NCBI GenBank assembly: GCA_958510825.1
Contig: OY294044.1
Span: forward strand, 75,376,895-75,440,894
DNA: 64,000 bases
Source of the DNA: Brachypterus glaber
Lineage: Eukaryota > Arthropoda > Insecta > Coleoptera > Kateretidae
Direction: 5' to 3'
Below, in pieces: positions 30,801 to 42,536 of the stretch. Numbering within the stretch: the first letter of the stretch is position 1; each line of letters starts with the position of its first letter. Under the pieces are notes generated by a model. It was given only the letters and a program-made list of their open reading frames with translations. It had not been told where the DNA came from and ran no database searches. The position numbers were made by a program, and so were the translations under genes.

Positions 30801-31138
30801 ATTTTAAGGATTTAGTTGGGTTAAAAGACATTTTTGCGGATGTAAAAACTAAATTGCATGAAGCATACGAGCGAAATAGAAGAGCCTATAACCTTAGAAA
30901 GCGTGACGTAACGTTCACGATAGGTGAGAAGGTATGGAAAAGAAATAAAGTTCTTTCCAGCGCAGTAAATTATTTTGCGTCAAAATTAGCGCCTAAGTAC
31001 GTGTTATGTAAGATAATAGGTAAAAAGTCAAATTTGGTTTATGTGTTACAGGATAAAAACGGTCAATCCATTGGAGACTGGCACGTTAAAGATCTTAAGA
31101 AATATTTGGGTTCGAATAGTGATGTATCCGTCGGATAA
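27812..31138 (+). CDS. pol: Gypsy Pol polyprotein (PR-RT-RH-IN)
   Basis: The frame is open from just after a TAA at 27809-27811 to the TAA at 31136-31138, in the +1 frame relative to gag. Domains, numbered from the GTG at 27851: aspartic protease with LIDTGANCSVIG (D79); reverse transcriptase with YLDD at 385-388; RNase H starting near CDASNVGLGAVL; a zinc-binding integrase N-terminus (KECHDDPLAAHMG...CCKIC). The integrase core has D809, D869 and E905, a DD35E spacing. A GKVW / WHVKDLKKYL tail resembles the usual gypsy integrase C-terminus. No stops or frameshifts are present, and all catalytic residues I can check are there. There is no env ORF. It probably needs a +1 frameshift, stop bypass or reinitiation to be made after Gag. 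Confidence 0.95.
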   Translation, partial: KIVLIVKKKCRAVVGNPGRRSLLHKAIPDSKITSSYEDNWFNWTIWLEKVKAFYKNHLISLVNLNPFENLPNDNRPYIKASIANKQIVALIDTGANCSVIGNLGVSLIKSLNLEICNSSIPYVTTADKAHQKVLGFVELPITVNDTVNVLKILVVPTLQTEFIFGVDFLKQFSISLSFENNSWKFLNKVEINSINSSNEFGILELSSDQEHLANKVKDLFKELKKDKLGCTHIMKHDIDTGDNKPFKMRQYQMSPYMQEILVKELKDMLAQGVVSPSNSDYNSPVLLVKKSDGSHRLCFDGRKLNAQTKKDSYPLPKIDRILSMLGKARYISTIDLKKAFWQIPLTERSKEKCAFTVPGYGLFHFNRMCFGLANAAQRQQRLMDKLFGAAFEPYIFVYLDDIIIVSSSFEEHIRLLKEVYRILKEANLTINFDKCKFFRKSLKYLGFVLDREGLRTDIEKVQDMLNYKRPSTTTEIKRFIGLCSWYRRFVKNFATLVAPLNALLKGLGKKQPIKWNNEAEVAFVKIKEALVSAPVLTSARYDLVFTIQCDASNVGLGAVLTQVQEGKEKVIAYASRTLSRSERNFSTGEKECLALLFAIDRFRGYIEGVRFNVITDHSSLKYLANFKDPTGRIARWAVKLQQYDMNITYRKGSLQVVPDALSRAFEEVEPEKPVFPSVNLISFDSEQYGKDEYYVSLREKILKSPNQYKEYRIVEDKIYKFDRSNLGIKTNIKEWKLLVPRLCRVLVMKECHDDPLAAHMGFYKTFNRVSQEYFWPRMRSDILKYVKCCKICAEQKVPNYARHGLMGKEKNISFPWQCISTDFIGPLPRSNGGFCYLLVVSDWFTKYTLLQPLKTATAQGVIKFIENQVFLIYGVPQYIIVDNGTQFAGKAFKKLADDYQVQKIWYNAKFHSQVNPTERQNRTVETAIRSYIKENHREWDKNIGKIGLALRTAVNEVHGHSPAFLNFGRIVPLTGAYYGKVSSTQDVELEPDSREMYFKDLVGLKDIFADVKTKLHEAYERNRRAYNLRKRDVTFTIGEKVWKRNKVLSSAVNYFASKLAPKYVLCKIIGKKSNLVYVLQDKNGQSIGDWHVKDLKKYLGSNSDVSVG

Positions 31139-31264
31139 CTGCATGCATGAGTTTTTAAATTTCAGAAAGAAAAATAAAACCGTTAATTGTAAATATTAGC
31201 TAAGAGTGAGTAAAAGTCAAGTGTAAATAGTTAAATTTTATTTTAAATAAAATAAAGTCAAATA

Positions 31265-31295
<31 letters not shown>

Positions 31296-31986
31296 TATTT
31301 TCTGTGATGCTCGAGGGATCAGGTCTAGAACTGATTGCTGCGACATTTTAGTAGATGGGTGTAGAGTGAGTGTTCTTCAGTTTTGATTGAGATCTTGATT
31401 AGAATACCTGAAAAATTAAAAGGTTAATAACGGTCAAAACTATGGACTAAAAAGTTTTTGGACTTAGTGTCAATAATAAGGATTATTGATATTAAAAAGT
31501 CATTGTTGTTGAATTTTAGTTAATAAGAATTTTCCCGATTATGTAACTTCCCGATTGTGTAACTATAACTCGATTTTGTCAATTCATGGATTTGTCCCTA
31601 GTAAATAGGCGTGTGGTACGCGTAGATATCAGGCTTAACTAAAAATTCAATAAAAATGCATTCAATAACAAGTTCAATAAACATTGATTCAATATTGATT
31701 CATAAAAATTGGATAGAAATGCAATGAAAAATAAATAAATATTTTTATTTTTGTATATATTCGGAAAGGGGAATAAAGCTACAATAAATAATAAGTAAAT
31801 TTAATAGTTTTTGGTTACAGAATCAGAATATGCTAGTAGCATAAGTTAGGAGTAATTTTTTTTGGTTACGGGGTTATTCTTTGTGATATTGTAATGTTCT
31901 ATTTAGAGTTAACTATTGGAGTTTATACTCTGGGTTAAAAAATATTTTTGGGAATAAATATTTTTTATTTATTCGGAGGAGGGCTG
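31139..31986 (+). other. Gypsy 3' non-coding region with internal poly(A) and PPT
   Basis: 848 bp between pol and the 3' LTR where errantiviruses would carry env; no ORF is present. At 31246-31256 two overlapping AATAAA signals are followed by a pure run of 27 A (31269-31295), which looks like a captured polyadenylated 3' end. The polypurine tract is CGGAGGAGGG at 31974-31983, just before the LTR. Confidence 0.85.
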
Positions 31987-34290
31987 TGTAGCAGTTATGA
32001 CTGCCACTGTTTTTAAAGATTACCTGATCTGTGTCACGTAATCATACGATGTTACCATTTTTTCAGAAGTTAGTATTTCTTTCTATTTGCACATATAAGA
32101 TTGAGTACAGACTTATTGTATGGTCTTGTGGAAGTCTTGCGATGGTCCTTGATTCCATTTGCTGGGTCATTTTTCTTTTATTACAGAATTTGTCTTATTT
32201 TTGGTGTTTACTTTTGATAGCCTAAAATATAATAACAAACGTCTAGTAATCTACTACATTCAGTACTTGAGTTAGCTACTGATGTTTTTCAGCTAGTCTT
32301 ACCTTTTTAATCACAGCTAAAGCTTCTGGAAGTCGGATAAAATCATTATCAAAGATTGTTTACCTAATTTTGAGGTTAGTTTTACTTCTACCCGCATTCA
32401 GGTATACAGTATGCATTGCATGGTCAGCTGATGACTTCAAGTTGGTTTATTTTCGTCGTATCATTTCTTAAACCATATGAAACGATTGTTAGATGTATGG
32501 CTAGGCATTTTAAACTTATTTAGAGTATTCTTTTTCTTTATTTTCAAGTATTATGGGGATTATGAATAGATGTTTTTTGTGTTGCCTACCCTCAAAATCG
32601 ATTTGTTGTTCGTAGTTCCAAGTTTCGCCACGGGGGGAGTTTTGTACCTTGCCGGAGTTGAAGGGAGTGGCGTTCTTTTTCAAAACGACAAGCAATGGCG
32701 TTCAGGTCGTAAAATCAGAATCTGATTTTTGTGAAACCATCCGTGGTTTATGTTTGTGTAAAAATGTTGCAATAAGTTTGTAATGAAGTGTAGTATAATC
32801 CTACGTAATTAGTTCAAGCAGTTTTAATGGAAATTCCACAATATTCATCTTTCAAAGTAAGTCGCTTTTTGGTTACCTAAGTTACAAGTGTTTAACACGT
32901 TGTTTTCTTTATTTTCATTAGAGGCGTACAGATGAAGGCTTCAGGCTGCAGAGTATTCTAGTATTCAGCACTTACTGCTCCAATTAATTCAGTTTTGGAC
33001 TGGGTAAGTTTATTTTAAATCTAATTACGGATTTCGATTTTTCATATCGATGGCTGAGTTCTAAAGTCGCTGTTCTTTCTTTCTAGATTGTTGGTGAAGC
33101 TTTTCCATTTCTGTTCTAACGTTCTTCGAATGTTTTGACGATACCTCTATCCCAAATTTTATGAATATTGTTGGTGAAGCTTTTATATTTTACAACGTTA
33201 CCGTTATCTCAAATTTTACGAGTATCGATGGCGAAGCTTTCCATTTCAACTTTAACTTCAATTTTCATTGAGGTGTTCTTCAATTTTCCACATTAGTTTT
33301 CAAGAGTTTTCAAGATTTTTCAAGATGTTCAGTAAATTGCAGTACCGTTTTTAAGCCAAGAGGTTTACAAACGTTTCAATGGATCCTCAAGCGTTTGAGT
33401 TTCAAACGTGTTCAAATTTGTAAGGAGTTCTCAAGGCAAGGACAAGGAAATGTTCTGCACAGTGACGTACATCATCAGGGAGTGGGACAACGTATTTGGT
33501 CGTTCCAGGGACAACTTTAATTAACAGGTTTTTATAGTTTTAGTGTAAATAATGAAAATGCGGTTTACTATATTTATTTTTGGTAAAATATCCAAGTTCT
33601 CAAATTTTAATATTTATTAAGGTGCTCTATTTTATTATGAATATTCTAGGTTGGTTTGTAAACAAAGTTGCAACTTTGGGCCGTACGCCTAGATTACTAT
33701 TTTTCACTTATTAACACATACCTTATATTACTGTTTTTATTTAGGTTATTCACCATAATAATTTTGGTATACATATTTTAACATTTTTGCAATAGGGTAG
33801 TTCACCACATTTTTTTTTATATTTCGCAATGGGGTCTTTTCACCATACTTTTGGTAATTTATAATTTTATTTTAATTAATATGATTAATTAAAGTTGTCT
33901 ACTTGTCATTTTAAATAAACATTGTAACAGCACATATTTGAGTTTTTGTTTAAATTATAATCAACACAAGATATACAAATCTATTCAAATCATAGTTATT
34001 TTTCAGGTTTATACATGCTGTAAAAGATAATTAATATTCTAGTACATTATTTTTTATGTGTTTGAATCTTAACACATAAACTGCCAAGCACATGTATGTT
34101 TACAAGATTCTGGCGCCCAAGGTGTTAAACTAAGCTTATTATCATAATTTTTAATCCATGAACCCCTGTGCCCGTACTGATGCCAGTTAGCCGATCGCAA
34201 CCGTACATTTTCTTTTCTATAATAAGTAACCAGGGCAGCGCCTGATAATTTTTTAGTTTTTACTTATTCTAGACAGGAAAACGCGGTACA
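31987..34290 (+). mobile_element. Gypsy retrotransposon 3' LTR
   Basis: 2304 bp, the same length as the 5' LTR and with the same sequence throughout the parts compared, including the TGTAGCAG start and GCGGTACA end. It is followed by AACT (34291-34294), matching the left flank. It supplies the polyadenylation region of the genomic RNA. LTR identity implies integration too recent for mutations to accumulate, or recent gene conversion. Confidence 0.95.
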
Positions 34291-34294
34291 AACT

Positions 34295-34321
34295 TATTTC
34301 TGAATAAGCCTAGGGCCCTGT
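34295..34321. repeat. Right end of the foldback split by the gypsy element
   Basis: 'tatttctgaataa' and CCCTG complete the right arm started before 23113. Eight extra bases lie between the arm and the CCCTG terminus compared with the left arm. Confidence 0.7.
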
Positions 34322-37300
34322 ATAAATTTAAATCTTCCCCAAAAGCCGTTTTTGAGAAAATCGATTTTTCCAAAATTTGCAGTAACAGGTTCCATTCGTT
34401 GATTGTATTCTTGATTTAAAGTCAGCAAAATCAACTATACGAAAACAAAGTCCGTTCTTTAACACCTTCTTGCCGACGGTGTTTTCGGTAATCTCAACTA
34501 TAGCCGAAAATCTATTTTTTTGATATTTCGTTTACAATTGTATTTTTTTGTAAAAGTATAAATAAATGTTTTTTCCCCTTTATTTTATACGTGTACCGCC
34601 GGTGGAGCACGACGACTGTTATGGCTACATTTTGCCAAGACTGCCCAGGGCAACCGACATTTTGGACTGTTTTAATAAGAATATGTTTGAACTGTTTTAA
34701 TAAGAAAACAAGTAGTTTTAGTTAAAATCATTTTAGTTTCGAGGATTTCTATATTTTTATTTTGTTAAGAATTTAGTTGTTTTTTTTTTGTAAGAGCTTG
34801 GTTTATATAAAAAAATCCGTCTTTAAGTTAAATAATTAAATTTATATTTATTGATTCGAATTAAAAAAGTTTTTTGCAAAAATACATGCATTTTTTGAAT
34901 TTTTTGTTTGTATTTTATTAACATCCATATTTTCGACCGAATGTGAAAACGGTTGTACACATATGTGTACATATGTATATAAACTATACCGGGTGATACA
35001 AGACCAAGGTACAACCCCCCTTTTTTTTCTTTATTTTAAAAGTTAAAAATTCCAAATAATAAAATAAAACGTCAACTTTTAACATAAAAAGTACATTTAA
35101 GTCACTTCCGGTTTAACCGGGAATTATACCAAATTTCGATTTTAAAATGGGACACCCTATATTTGTTTCCATATTTCAATTCTATGCTTCATTTTTAGTA
35201 CAATGATACCAAAAAAGTGACATTTTAAATTTTAAAGTTATTTAATTTTTAGTTTTTATCATAGGTACGCCATGATTACTTAAAATTACTCGAAATTATC
35301 TGTTACCCTAGAAAAATACATTTACGCTGAAAATTCCATTTATAACTTATAAGATTGCGAAAATTGTTTTTGCTCAAAAGTCCGAGGAACGTATATTTCT
35401 CCGCAAAAACCCGTCTTTTTCTGGACTTTTCCGTCATTTTCTGCCTTCTTTTAATGTTTTTTAAATTTCGTGTATCAAATTCAGTGTCACCGACCACGAA
35501 ACTGTCAAAAAAATTAATATTGATAAACACTGGACCTTCCGCCCTTTGGTGTGTGGTTGGAAAATTTTAAGTAACGGATTCTTTTTTAGCGACCTTAAAA
35601 ACAGGTCTATTGTTACTAATTTAGATAAAAATATTGTAAAGTCTTTTAAATTAATGATTACAAAGTGACCTTTTCAGGACTTTTCTGGTCTTTCCATGTC
35701 TTTTTCCAAAGGTTTTTTTTACCCAGCTCTGACAGACATCCAATCACATCTGAGCATAGTTTTGGTTGTCATTTTTATCTGTGTTAACCCCTATTCTCGC
35801 CCTCATTCAAGATCACCGTGTGATATTGAAACATGACTAAATTCATTTCTGTTTGAAGTTATTCAATTAATCACGACTGAAATATTATATTAAATACAAT
35901 GTATTTATTGATATAGTAAATTAAATTTTAGTTATCCAGAATTTTCAATAAATTAAATTCGGTCGGGTTCAGCGCTCTTTTATGAATAGAAACAGCTTTT
36001 ATTCTGTCAAACTGGAGATACCTACTCGTAAAAGAGCTATACAATACCGGGTGGCTCACACAGGGCTAATCAATAATTTTTATGGCGCTACAATGATGTC
36101 GCTATGGGGAGTAGGCGGGGCGCTACCCCCCCCCATCCACGATCAAGTTGGGAATTCACTGTCAAGGTATGTAAAATTGAGTGGCAGGGTTTGATAATTG
36201 ATGGTAGAGTAGGTAATATTTACTGGTAGAGTTGGGAAATTTGTAGAGAGTTGGAAAAATTGGCGGAGCAGTTGGGAAAATTGAGTGGTAAAGTTGGGAT
36301 CGAGGACCTTTTTTTTTAGTCATCAAAATTTTAGAGGTTTTGAGGTGGGTAAGTTAAGTTCGGTTTTGTAAAATTTTTCAGAAGAGTTCGAGGAGAGGAC
36401 CTTTTTTTTAGTCATCAAAATTTTTCTGGGGTTAGTTTTTCTTTACGGTTTTTCAAAATAGAAAAAAAAAATTTGAAAAAAGTTGGGAAATCCCTTACCA
36501 TTCATTTAGTTGGGAAATTTTTGCTTCGTTTTTTTTTTTTTCATAAATTTTTTGTTTACGAAGTATCTATCAATTTAAAACAAAAAAAAAAGGATTTGGG
36601 TTCAAATTTGTTTAAATTGAAATTTTGTGCAACAGTACAAAAAAAAACGAGATATTAAAATAAGAATTTAGATACCAGATTTAAAGTCAAAAAATGAGAG
36701 AGAAAGTTTATAAACTTTTGTGGTGAACTGCTTCCTAAGGTAGCTAGGGCATTTTTAGAATATTTCACAATTCATATTATTCCGGGTTAAACCCAGAAGC
36801 GGTGTAATCGGGTGTAACTTATTGACAACGATTTTTTTTTTATTTTAATAACTCGTTTTTTAATATCTTATATTTTTGCACCTGCAAAAAAGTTAACCGA
36901 ACAATTTTTTTATTTTTATTTTATATATCCCAAACAATAAATTTCTAAAAAAATAAATATTGGTGGCATGATCAAACTTCGAAGTTCAGCTAGAAGTTTG
37001 TTCCGGACCACCATGTAAGGACCGTTACAGAACCGAGCCCCACCGCTTTGTAGTAAACCTCTGGGGCTCGATTTTTAAAATATGGGATAAAATTCTTCAC
37101 TTATTTTTTATATATAATTAAGAAAGATAAACGTAAATTACGTAATTTTCTCATAACAATTAATTCCTACGATTTTAAGAATCGAGACCCGGAACGAGTG
37201 GAGGGTGGACATGCAAAAATCGGTTTTTAAGTATTTAGGAACCTTAAAAATCTCGATTCCTAGCAAAATACATTAAACTCAATTTAAAAAATATTTTTTT

Positions 37301-38210
37301 AAATTTAGCATTTTTATTAACACTGAAGTAAAAATAGTGTCAAATTAGCAATATCTGGTTTAAATTGATTTCAATAGTTTTAACTTCAGACGAAATAAGC
37401 ATTGTGAGAGAAATCTTTGTTCATCATAAATATTGGCTTGTTTCTATTCAACTCACAAAAATAATATATTACACTTTACACTCAAAACAATAATTATTAC
37501 GTTAGTAATTTTATATGGCACACTTACTATGCTGGACGGAAATTAATATTTTATCTATTCTACATTTGTCTGTTTTAACAATAGGATAAAAAATTATTGA
37601 TTTGCCTTAGGTAGAGCACCCGGTATTGAAAATTATTGAAGTATTGAAAATCCATTTCATGGAATGGAAATGAGAAACATCGTCGATGACAACAAAATGA
37701 CCAAGTTTACATGACCTCTCTTTTTACAGGGTAGTGCATTTGCATCTGCCTTTATTTATTATGAAAAGAATCGTTAGGTACTAAATACATTCATATTCTT
37801 TCTAACATACTATACATTAAAATTTCTAGGCTATTGGAAGAAGTCTCACAACAAAGAACTAATTAGTTTTTTTAATAAGGTTTGTTCAATTTTTTCATTT
37901 CGAATCGCCTTTTTTGGCATAATACGTCCCTAGAACATATTTTTTCAGGGGGTAATATCATAAGTGATACTGGGTGGTTTTTTACATAAATTTTACGAAT
38001 ATTAATCCCAATGACGAAAATGCAACGACTGCTTTAGCAGCAATAAAATATTCAGAATAATAATAGTATCAAAGATGTACATCGTTGGAGAGTGGCTACC
38101 AACATTTTCCAACTAATAAATCCAAACATCCAAACTAATTGAAAAATTGATTACTTAAAAAAGATCATCACATTTGGCGTGGTGGGTGCCACACCCTCCC
38201 ATACCCCCTT
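34322..38210. other. Long non-coding stretch
   Basis: About 3.9 kb with no supported gene. There is a repeat-like patch at about 36085-36460 with two copies of 'tttttagtcatcaaaattt', a motif shared with the hAT-like MITE at 7201 and with 20430. A block at about 36950-37250 includes CCGAGCCCCACCG. Sequences resembling MITE ends occur near 34985 (CCGGGTGATACAAGACC) and 35150 (GGGACACCCTATA). Short ORFs at about 35355-35570 and 35982-36194 match nothing I know. Confidence 0.4.
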
Positions 38211-38216
38211 ATTCCG

Positions 38217-38660
38217 GACCTGTTTGGAAATACCCACACTAAAACAATATTGTTGGTATTTCAAATTAGATGTTAACTAAGAATTTCGAAGCTGGAAATT
38301 CCAAATTAGTCTTCCCAACTTAGTTGGCAATCTGTTCAATGAATATTGTAGAATACAAACATAGTTGGGAAGTCTTAGTTGGAATTTTCAACTTGGAAAG
38401 ACTATCACTACAACTATATTGTTGGTGGTATAATAGAATTTCCAAGTTGGAAATTCCAAGTTAGTCTTCCCCACCTGGTTGGTAATATGATTGTAGAATA
38501 ACAACAAAGTTTATGTAGAATGTTTTATTTACAACAACATAAAAAATAAACCAAAAATTTACCAACTTTTAAAATTTATATTATCCCAAATTTACCAACT
38601 TTTCAGGATAGGATGGGGGGGGCACCCCCCTGTTGCCCCTGAATAGGATATGTAGGATTA
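38217..38660. repeat. Diverged direct and inverted repeats
   Basis: The motif 'gaaattccaa(g/a)ttagtcttcc' occurs at about 38295 and 38450, with inverted forms ('gggaagtcttagttgg') between, followed by a poly-G/poly-C patch at 38610-38635. Probably a decayed non-autonomous element. Confidence 0.45.
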
Positions 38661-38788
38661 ACTAATGACAGTGGAGCTTCACCAAACCATTGATGTGTTT
38701 CCCATTTTATACTCTGGTCAGTGTTAAACCCTACAAACTTGTTAAAGTAATTTTTAATTTATTGTTTGACAAATAATTATATATTATA

Positions 38789-39480
38789 CAGGGTGCCCGT
38801 TTTTCGACCTCAAGCATGGGTATCTCGGTTATTATAAGAGATACCAGATCGGTTGTATTAGAAAAAAGTTGCGCATTTTCATGCTGTGCAATACCGAAAG
38901 AAATATTGATCTGATATTTTTTATCGCAAAAAAAATAAAAATCCCGAGTTTCGTTTTTAGTTTTTTGAGCGAAAACCGACAAAGCTAGACCTTTTTAATT
39001 GAAACATTGTCAAAATACTTTTCTGCGAGGAATCTAAATCTGTTATCATATTTTCCATGGTATTTTAGATGCAAGAGTTACAACACTTAACTTTTTTCTT
39101 ATGGGCGCCATTTTGGACTTTTACATTTTTGAATACACTTTTTTTTCTGATTACGATAATGTATCGTCTTACATTTTAATCGAAATTAAAAAAAATAATT
39201 TTTCTCAGAATGCTTTGGAAACAACGAAGCAATTACATTAACGGAGGTTAGGTTTGAATCCTTAAATATGGTTAATGTGACCTACGCGAATGCGTGAGCT
39301 CGGTATTTAGATCTACAATTGTTTTTTTGCACGATAATTAAAAAACAAAAAATTTCAGGTCAAATTTTCTTCCAGATTATTGCTCTGCATAAAAATGTGC
39401 AACTTTTTTCTAATCTAACCGATCTTGTCTCTTATAATAACCGAGATACCCATGCTTGAGGTCGAAAAACGGGCACCCTG
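38789..39480. mobile_element. Foldback element with CAGGGTGCCCG ends
   Basis: Perfect inverted start CAGGGTGCCCGTTTTTCGAC against GTCGAAAAACGGGCACCCTG. The arms extend about 170 bp with high identity (ATGGGTATCTCGGTTATTATA and its complement). The middle is not self-complementary and lacks an ORF. The left flank is TA and the right flank TGTA, so the target duplication is unsettled. Confidence 0.8.
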
Positions 39481-39489
39481 TGTATACAA

Positions 39490-40110
39490 ACAAGCCGTGA
39501 AGATACGTAATGCTACGCATTCCATTACATACTATTCACAGTAAATGGTATATTGCATTATTGCATTTTCCCAAATAGGTTCTTAAAAAAAATACATATT
39601 TACAAAAAAATTAAAAAAATACATTTTTTTCAAAAGAATTTAGAAAAACGAAACATTTGGATGTTAAAAAAATTAAAAAAATAGATATCAAAAAATAAAA
39701 ACGCTCGAAAAAACGTAAAAATTTTTTCAATTTTTTTTATTTTTTCTTTTAATTTTCTTTTTGCAAAAAAACGAAAAAACGAACATTTTTTTTAAATAAT
39801 AGTTTTTATTTTTTTTTAAGTTTAACCCTCATAACTTTGTTGTTTTAGGGCGATAACCTTGAAAAATAATAGTGATCTTTCCTTCATAGAACATGATTTT
39901 TCCTTAAAATTTGAAGTCGATCGGATTATTCGTTCTTGAGTTATCGTGTCTACAAAAACGTGACAGACTGTCAGAAGTACATTTTTAAAGTTTCTTATTT
40001 TTTCATGAAACACATTTGTATCCAAGAATTTTTTGTCCAGGACGTTTTTTGGCGAATTTGGGAATTTCGAAACTACCGTATTCTAGCGGTATGAATAGTA
40101 TAGTAACTAA
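39490..40110. repeat. Dispersed repeat family F, best-delimited copy
   Basis: Begins 'acaagccgtgaagatacg', continues with ACTATTCAC and GGTATATTGC, and ends in 'cgaaactaccgtattctag' and TGAATAGTATAG. In between are the hallmark segments 'tcggattattcgttcttgag' and 'tttcttattttttcatgaaa'. The start recurs inverted at 15895 and direct at 51945. Confidence 0.6.
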
Positions 40111-40375
40111 AACTTATTCGTGGATTTTTTATATTAAATTGTATAAAAGCTGTTTTCGTAGGATTTAAATGCAATTTATTATTTTAAATCATTGTATAAA
40201 TCTGTTTAAATTATATTACTCTAAACATTCTACTTTATTATCTGTACAAAAATAGAGACCTAAATAATTAAATCCTATAAATAACCAATGGTTATTAACC
40301 ATCTTTATTAAAAAATATTTTCCCAACCTGGACCTGGACCATAAATTCTATTACCTATAATAGGTAATAATAATT

Positions 40376-40432
40376 ATTAATTAATCAACACGTAGCACAG
40401 TCGCACATTAATTAATCAACACGTCGCACAGT
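40376..40432. repeat. Tandem duplication, 31-bp period
   Basis: Two adjacent copies of 'ttaatcaacacgt(a/c)gcacag' with period 31 bp. Confidence 0.7.
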
Positions 40433-40439
40433 AGGCTGA

Positions 40440-41900
40440 GAAAAAAAAGATGGACGAAAATCAAAATTTTTGCATACGAGTATTTTTTATACCGTTGATT
40501 TCGAATACGATAGTAAAACATCTAAAAAAGATTTTTCCGCGCCTGTATACCAAAATTTGGTATACAGACTCTTTTTAGGGGTGTTAATGTATCAAAACAC
40601 CAAAAATCAAAATGGCGGACCCAATATGGCGTATAGGTTATAAAGTATAACCTATTTCATCTAAGGGGCGAATATCTCAAAGGAGGGGGCCTAGTCGAAA
40701 ATTTCATAGGAACTTTTTATTTCATTTTAATGAGATATAAACATATTTTTTTCGGCGCTCCTGCCTGCGGATTAAAAAAGTGCCTTTTTCTTAGAGTACT
40801 TTTTTTGATCAAAATTGCTCACAGAATGTAAAAAAAGTAATAAGTCTAAAATTTGCAACCCTAAAAAACTTACGGGTTTGGGGTAAATATCTCGGGGGCC
40901 GTAGACAAAAATTTTATATGAGCTTGTGGCATTATTTTGACAAAATATGATCACCCCTAAGAGATTTTGGAAACATTCTGGGACACAATTTAATACATAT
41001 GGGGGGTTATTTTATGGGGTGGGGGTTGGAAAGAGCTTTGTTAAATTCTTGCAACATTTTGGCACTATATATGAGTTCACTGACAAAAAATAAAAAAAAT
41101 CGAAGGGGGTTATTTTGGGGATGGCATTTTTAAATTTGACGTTGCATCTAGTAGAAGTGAAATTGGTGATAAAATTTTTTATTGGTTAAGAGTAAATTCT
41201 ATTCTTCTTTTGATATCTTTTTATCTTTTACGAAAGTCCTGATATTTAGATTTATGTAAATCATGTTTTTGGAATTAAAAAAAAACGTCAAAAATGTATC
41301 TAATGTCTCAAAAGCTAGTCGTTTTCTAGCAAAATCTGTTCAGTCTAGTAATCTAGACCCTATTTGATGAGGTGCCAAACTTGAGCAAAATCGGAGGCAT
41401 GAAGGTCCGGCGCCATGTTGATCTGACGAAGAAAACTCCAAATATGGGTTATTTAGGGTCATTTTCACGATAGCATCATCGGAAGCTTTCAGTAAATTCA
41501 ATTTACATGACGTTATCGTACAATTACATCGTAACCTATATAAAATGTGGTCTAGGAGAGGATGGTTCTTACAAACACATATATGTCCAAAGGAGCATAT
41601 TTAAAGAACATGTTTACTGTTAACAGTAAGTCTTTACTTTTAATACACGGAGAAAAAATCTAGGAAATATTGTTTTCTTAGAATCATTGTGTATGTGTTG
41701 ATTGCAAGCACCTTGTCGAAACATCGGCACTAGGAAATAATTTAAAACGTTATGAAAAGGAAAGTTGTGTGATCATAGGTAACCGTTAATAAACCTGCAT
41801 AATTTATTAAAGTTTGAAAGTCTGTATCTCCATAACGTTATATTAGCATTTTTTATAGGGCTTAAAAACAGCTTTTATTTAAAATTAAATTTTTTGAAAT
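40440..41900. other. No gene seen
   Basis: About 1.5 kb of apparently low-copy, AT-rich DNA. A short hairpin CCAAAATTTGG lies near 40550. No ORF or splice-linked coding block was supported. Confidence 0.4.
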
Positions 41901-41904
41901 CGGG

Positions 41905-42440
41905 TTATCTAGCAGCTATCTATGATGATGGATCTGAACGTACTCATGACAGCTTACCATGCACTCTTTGCCTCCCAAATGTCATACAGTCTGATAAATT
42001 GGGGTCACGCAGCTAATGTTAAGAGAATCTTCGGTTTACAGCGAAAGATAGTGCGCATGATTTCACAACTTGGCTATAGAGATAACGCCAGGGAAAAATT
42101 TAAAGAACTGCAAATTTGAACTTTGGCATCTTTTTATTTTTTTTTATGCCATTTGTATATTCATGAAAATAGAAAGAATCTTACCCTTCAAAGTAATATA
42201 CATTCGTTTAATACAAGACACAAACACATTATTAGGTGTAACTACTTTCGTCTAGAGTCTAGCAAAAATGGATGCAATTTCTACGGTCCTAAATTTTACA
42301 ATAAATTACCGTCTAACATAAAAGAATTGTCATATAATAACTTTAAAACAAAGTAAAAGAATTTTTATTAAACAAAGCATATTATCATATCAACGAATTC
42401 TTAAACAGTAGTATTGATTTTAACTTAAATGTAACGTAAA
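41905..42440 (+). pseudogene. 5'-truncated jockey/CR1-like LINE, decayed
   Basis: The C-terminal region after the reverse transcriptase of a non-LTR element. LMTAYHALFASQMSYSLINW and RIFGLQRKIVRMISQ are followed by an in-frame TGA (42117-42119), then TLASFYFFLCHLYIHENRKN and YGPKFYNKLPSNIKEL. A one-base shift near 42355 leads to KVKEFLLNKAYYHINEFL and the natural stop near 42440. A further frame break precedes 41922. The catalytic part is absent, so it is dead. Confidence 0.8.
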
Positions 42441-42536
42441 ATTTACACCTATTTGTATTATTTATTTATTTATTTATTGTTTAGTTTTAAGTACTTTTGA
42501 CACGTGTAAACATTTTTTGTACAAACATGAATAAAA

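Noticed and set aside
31139..31986. Possible env gene after gypsy pol
   Set aside because: All frames contain frequent stops; no signal peptide, cleavage site or membrane segment is visible.
35303..36194. Overlapping ORFs on both strands
   Set aside because: Short, no recognisable motif, no splice context.
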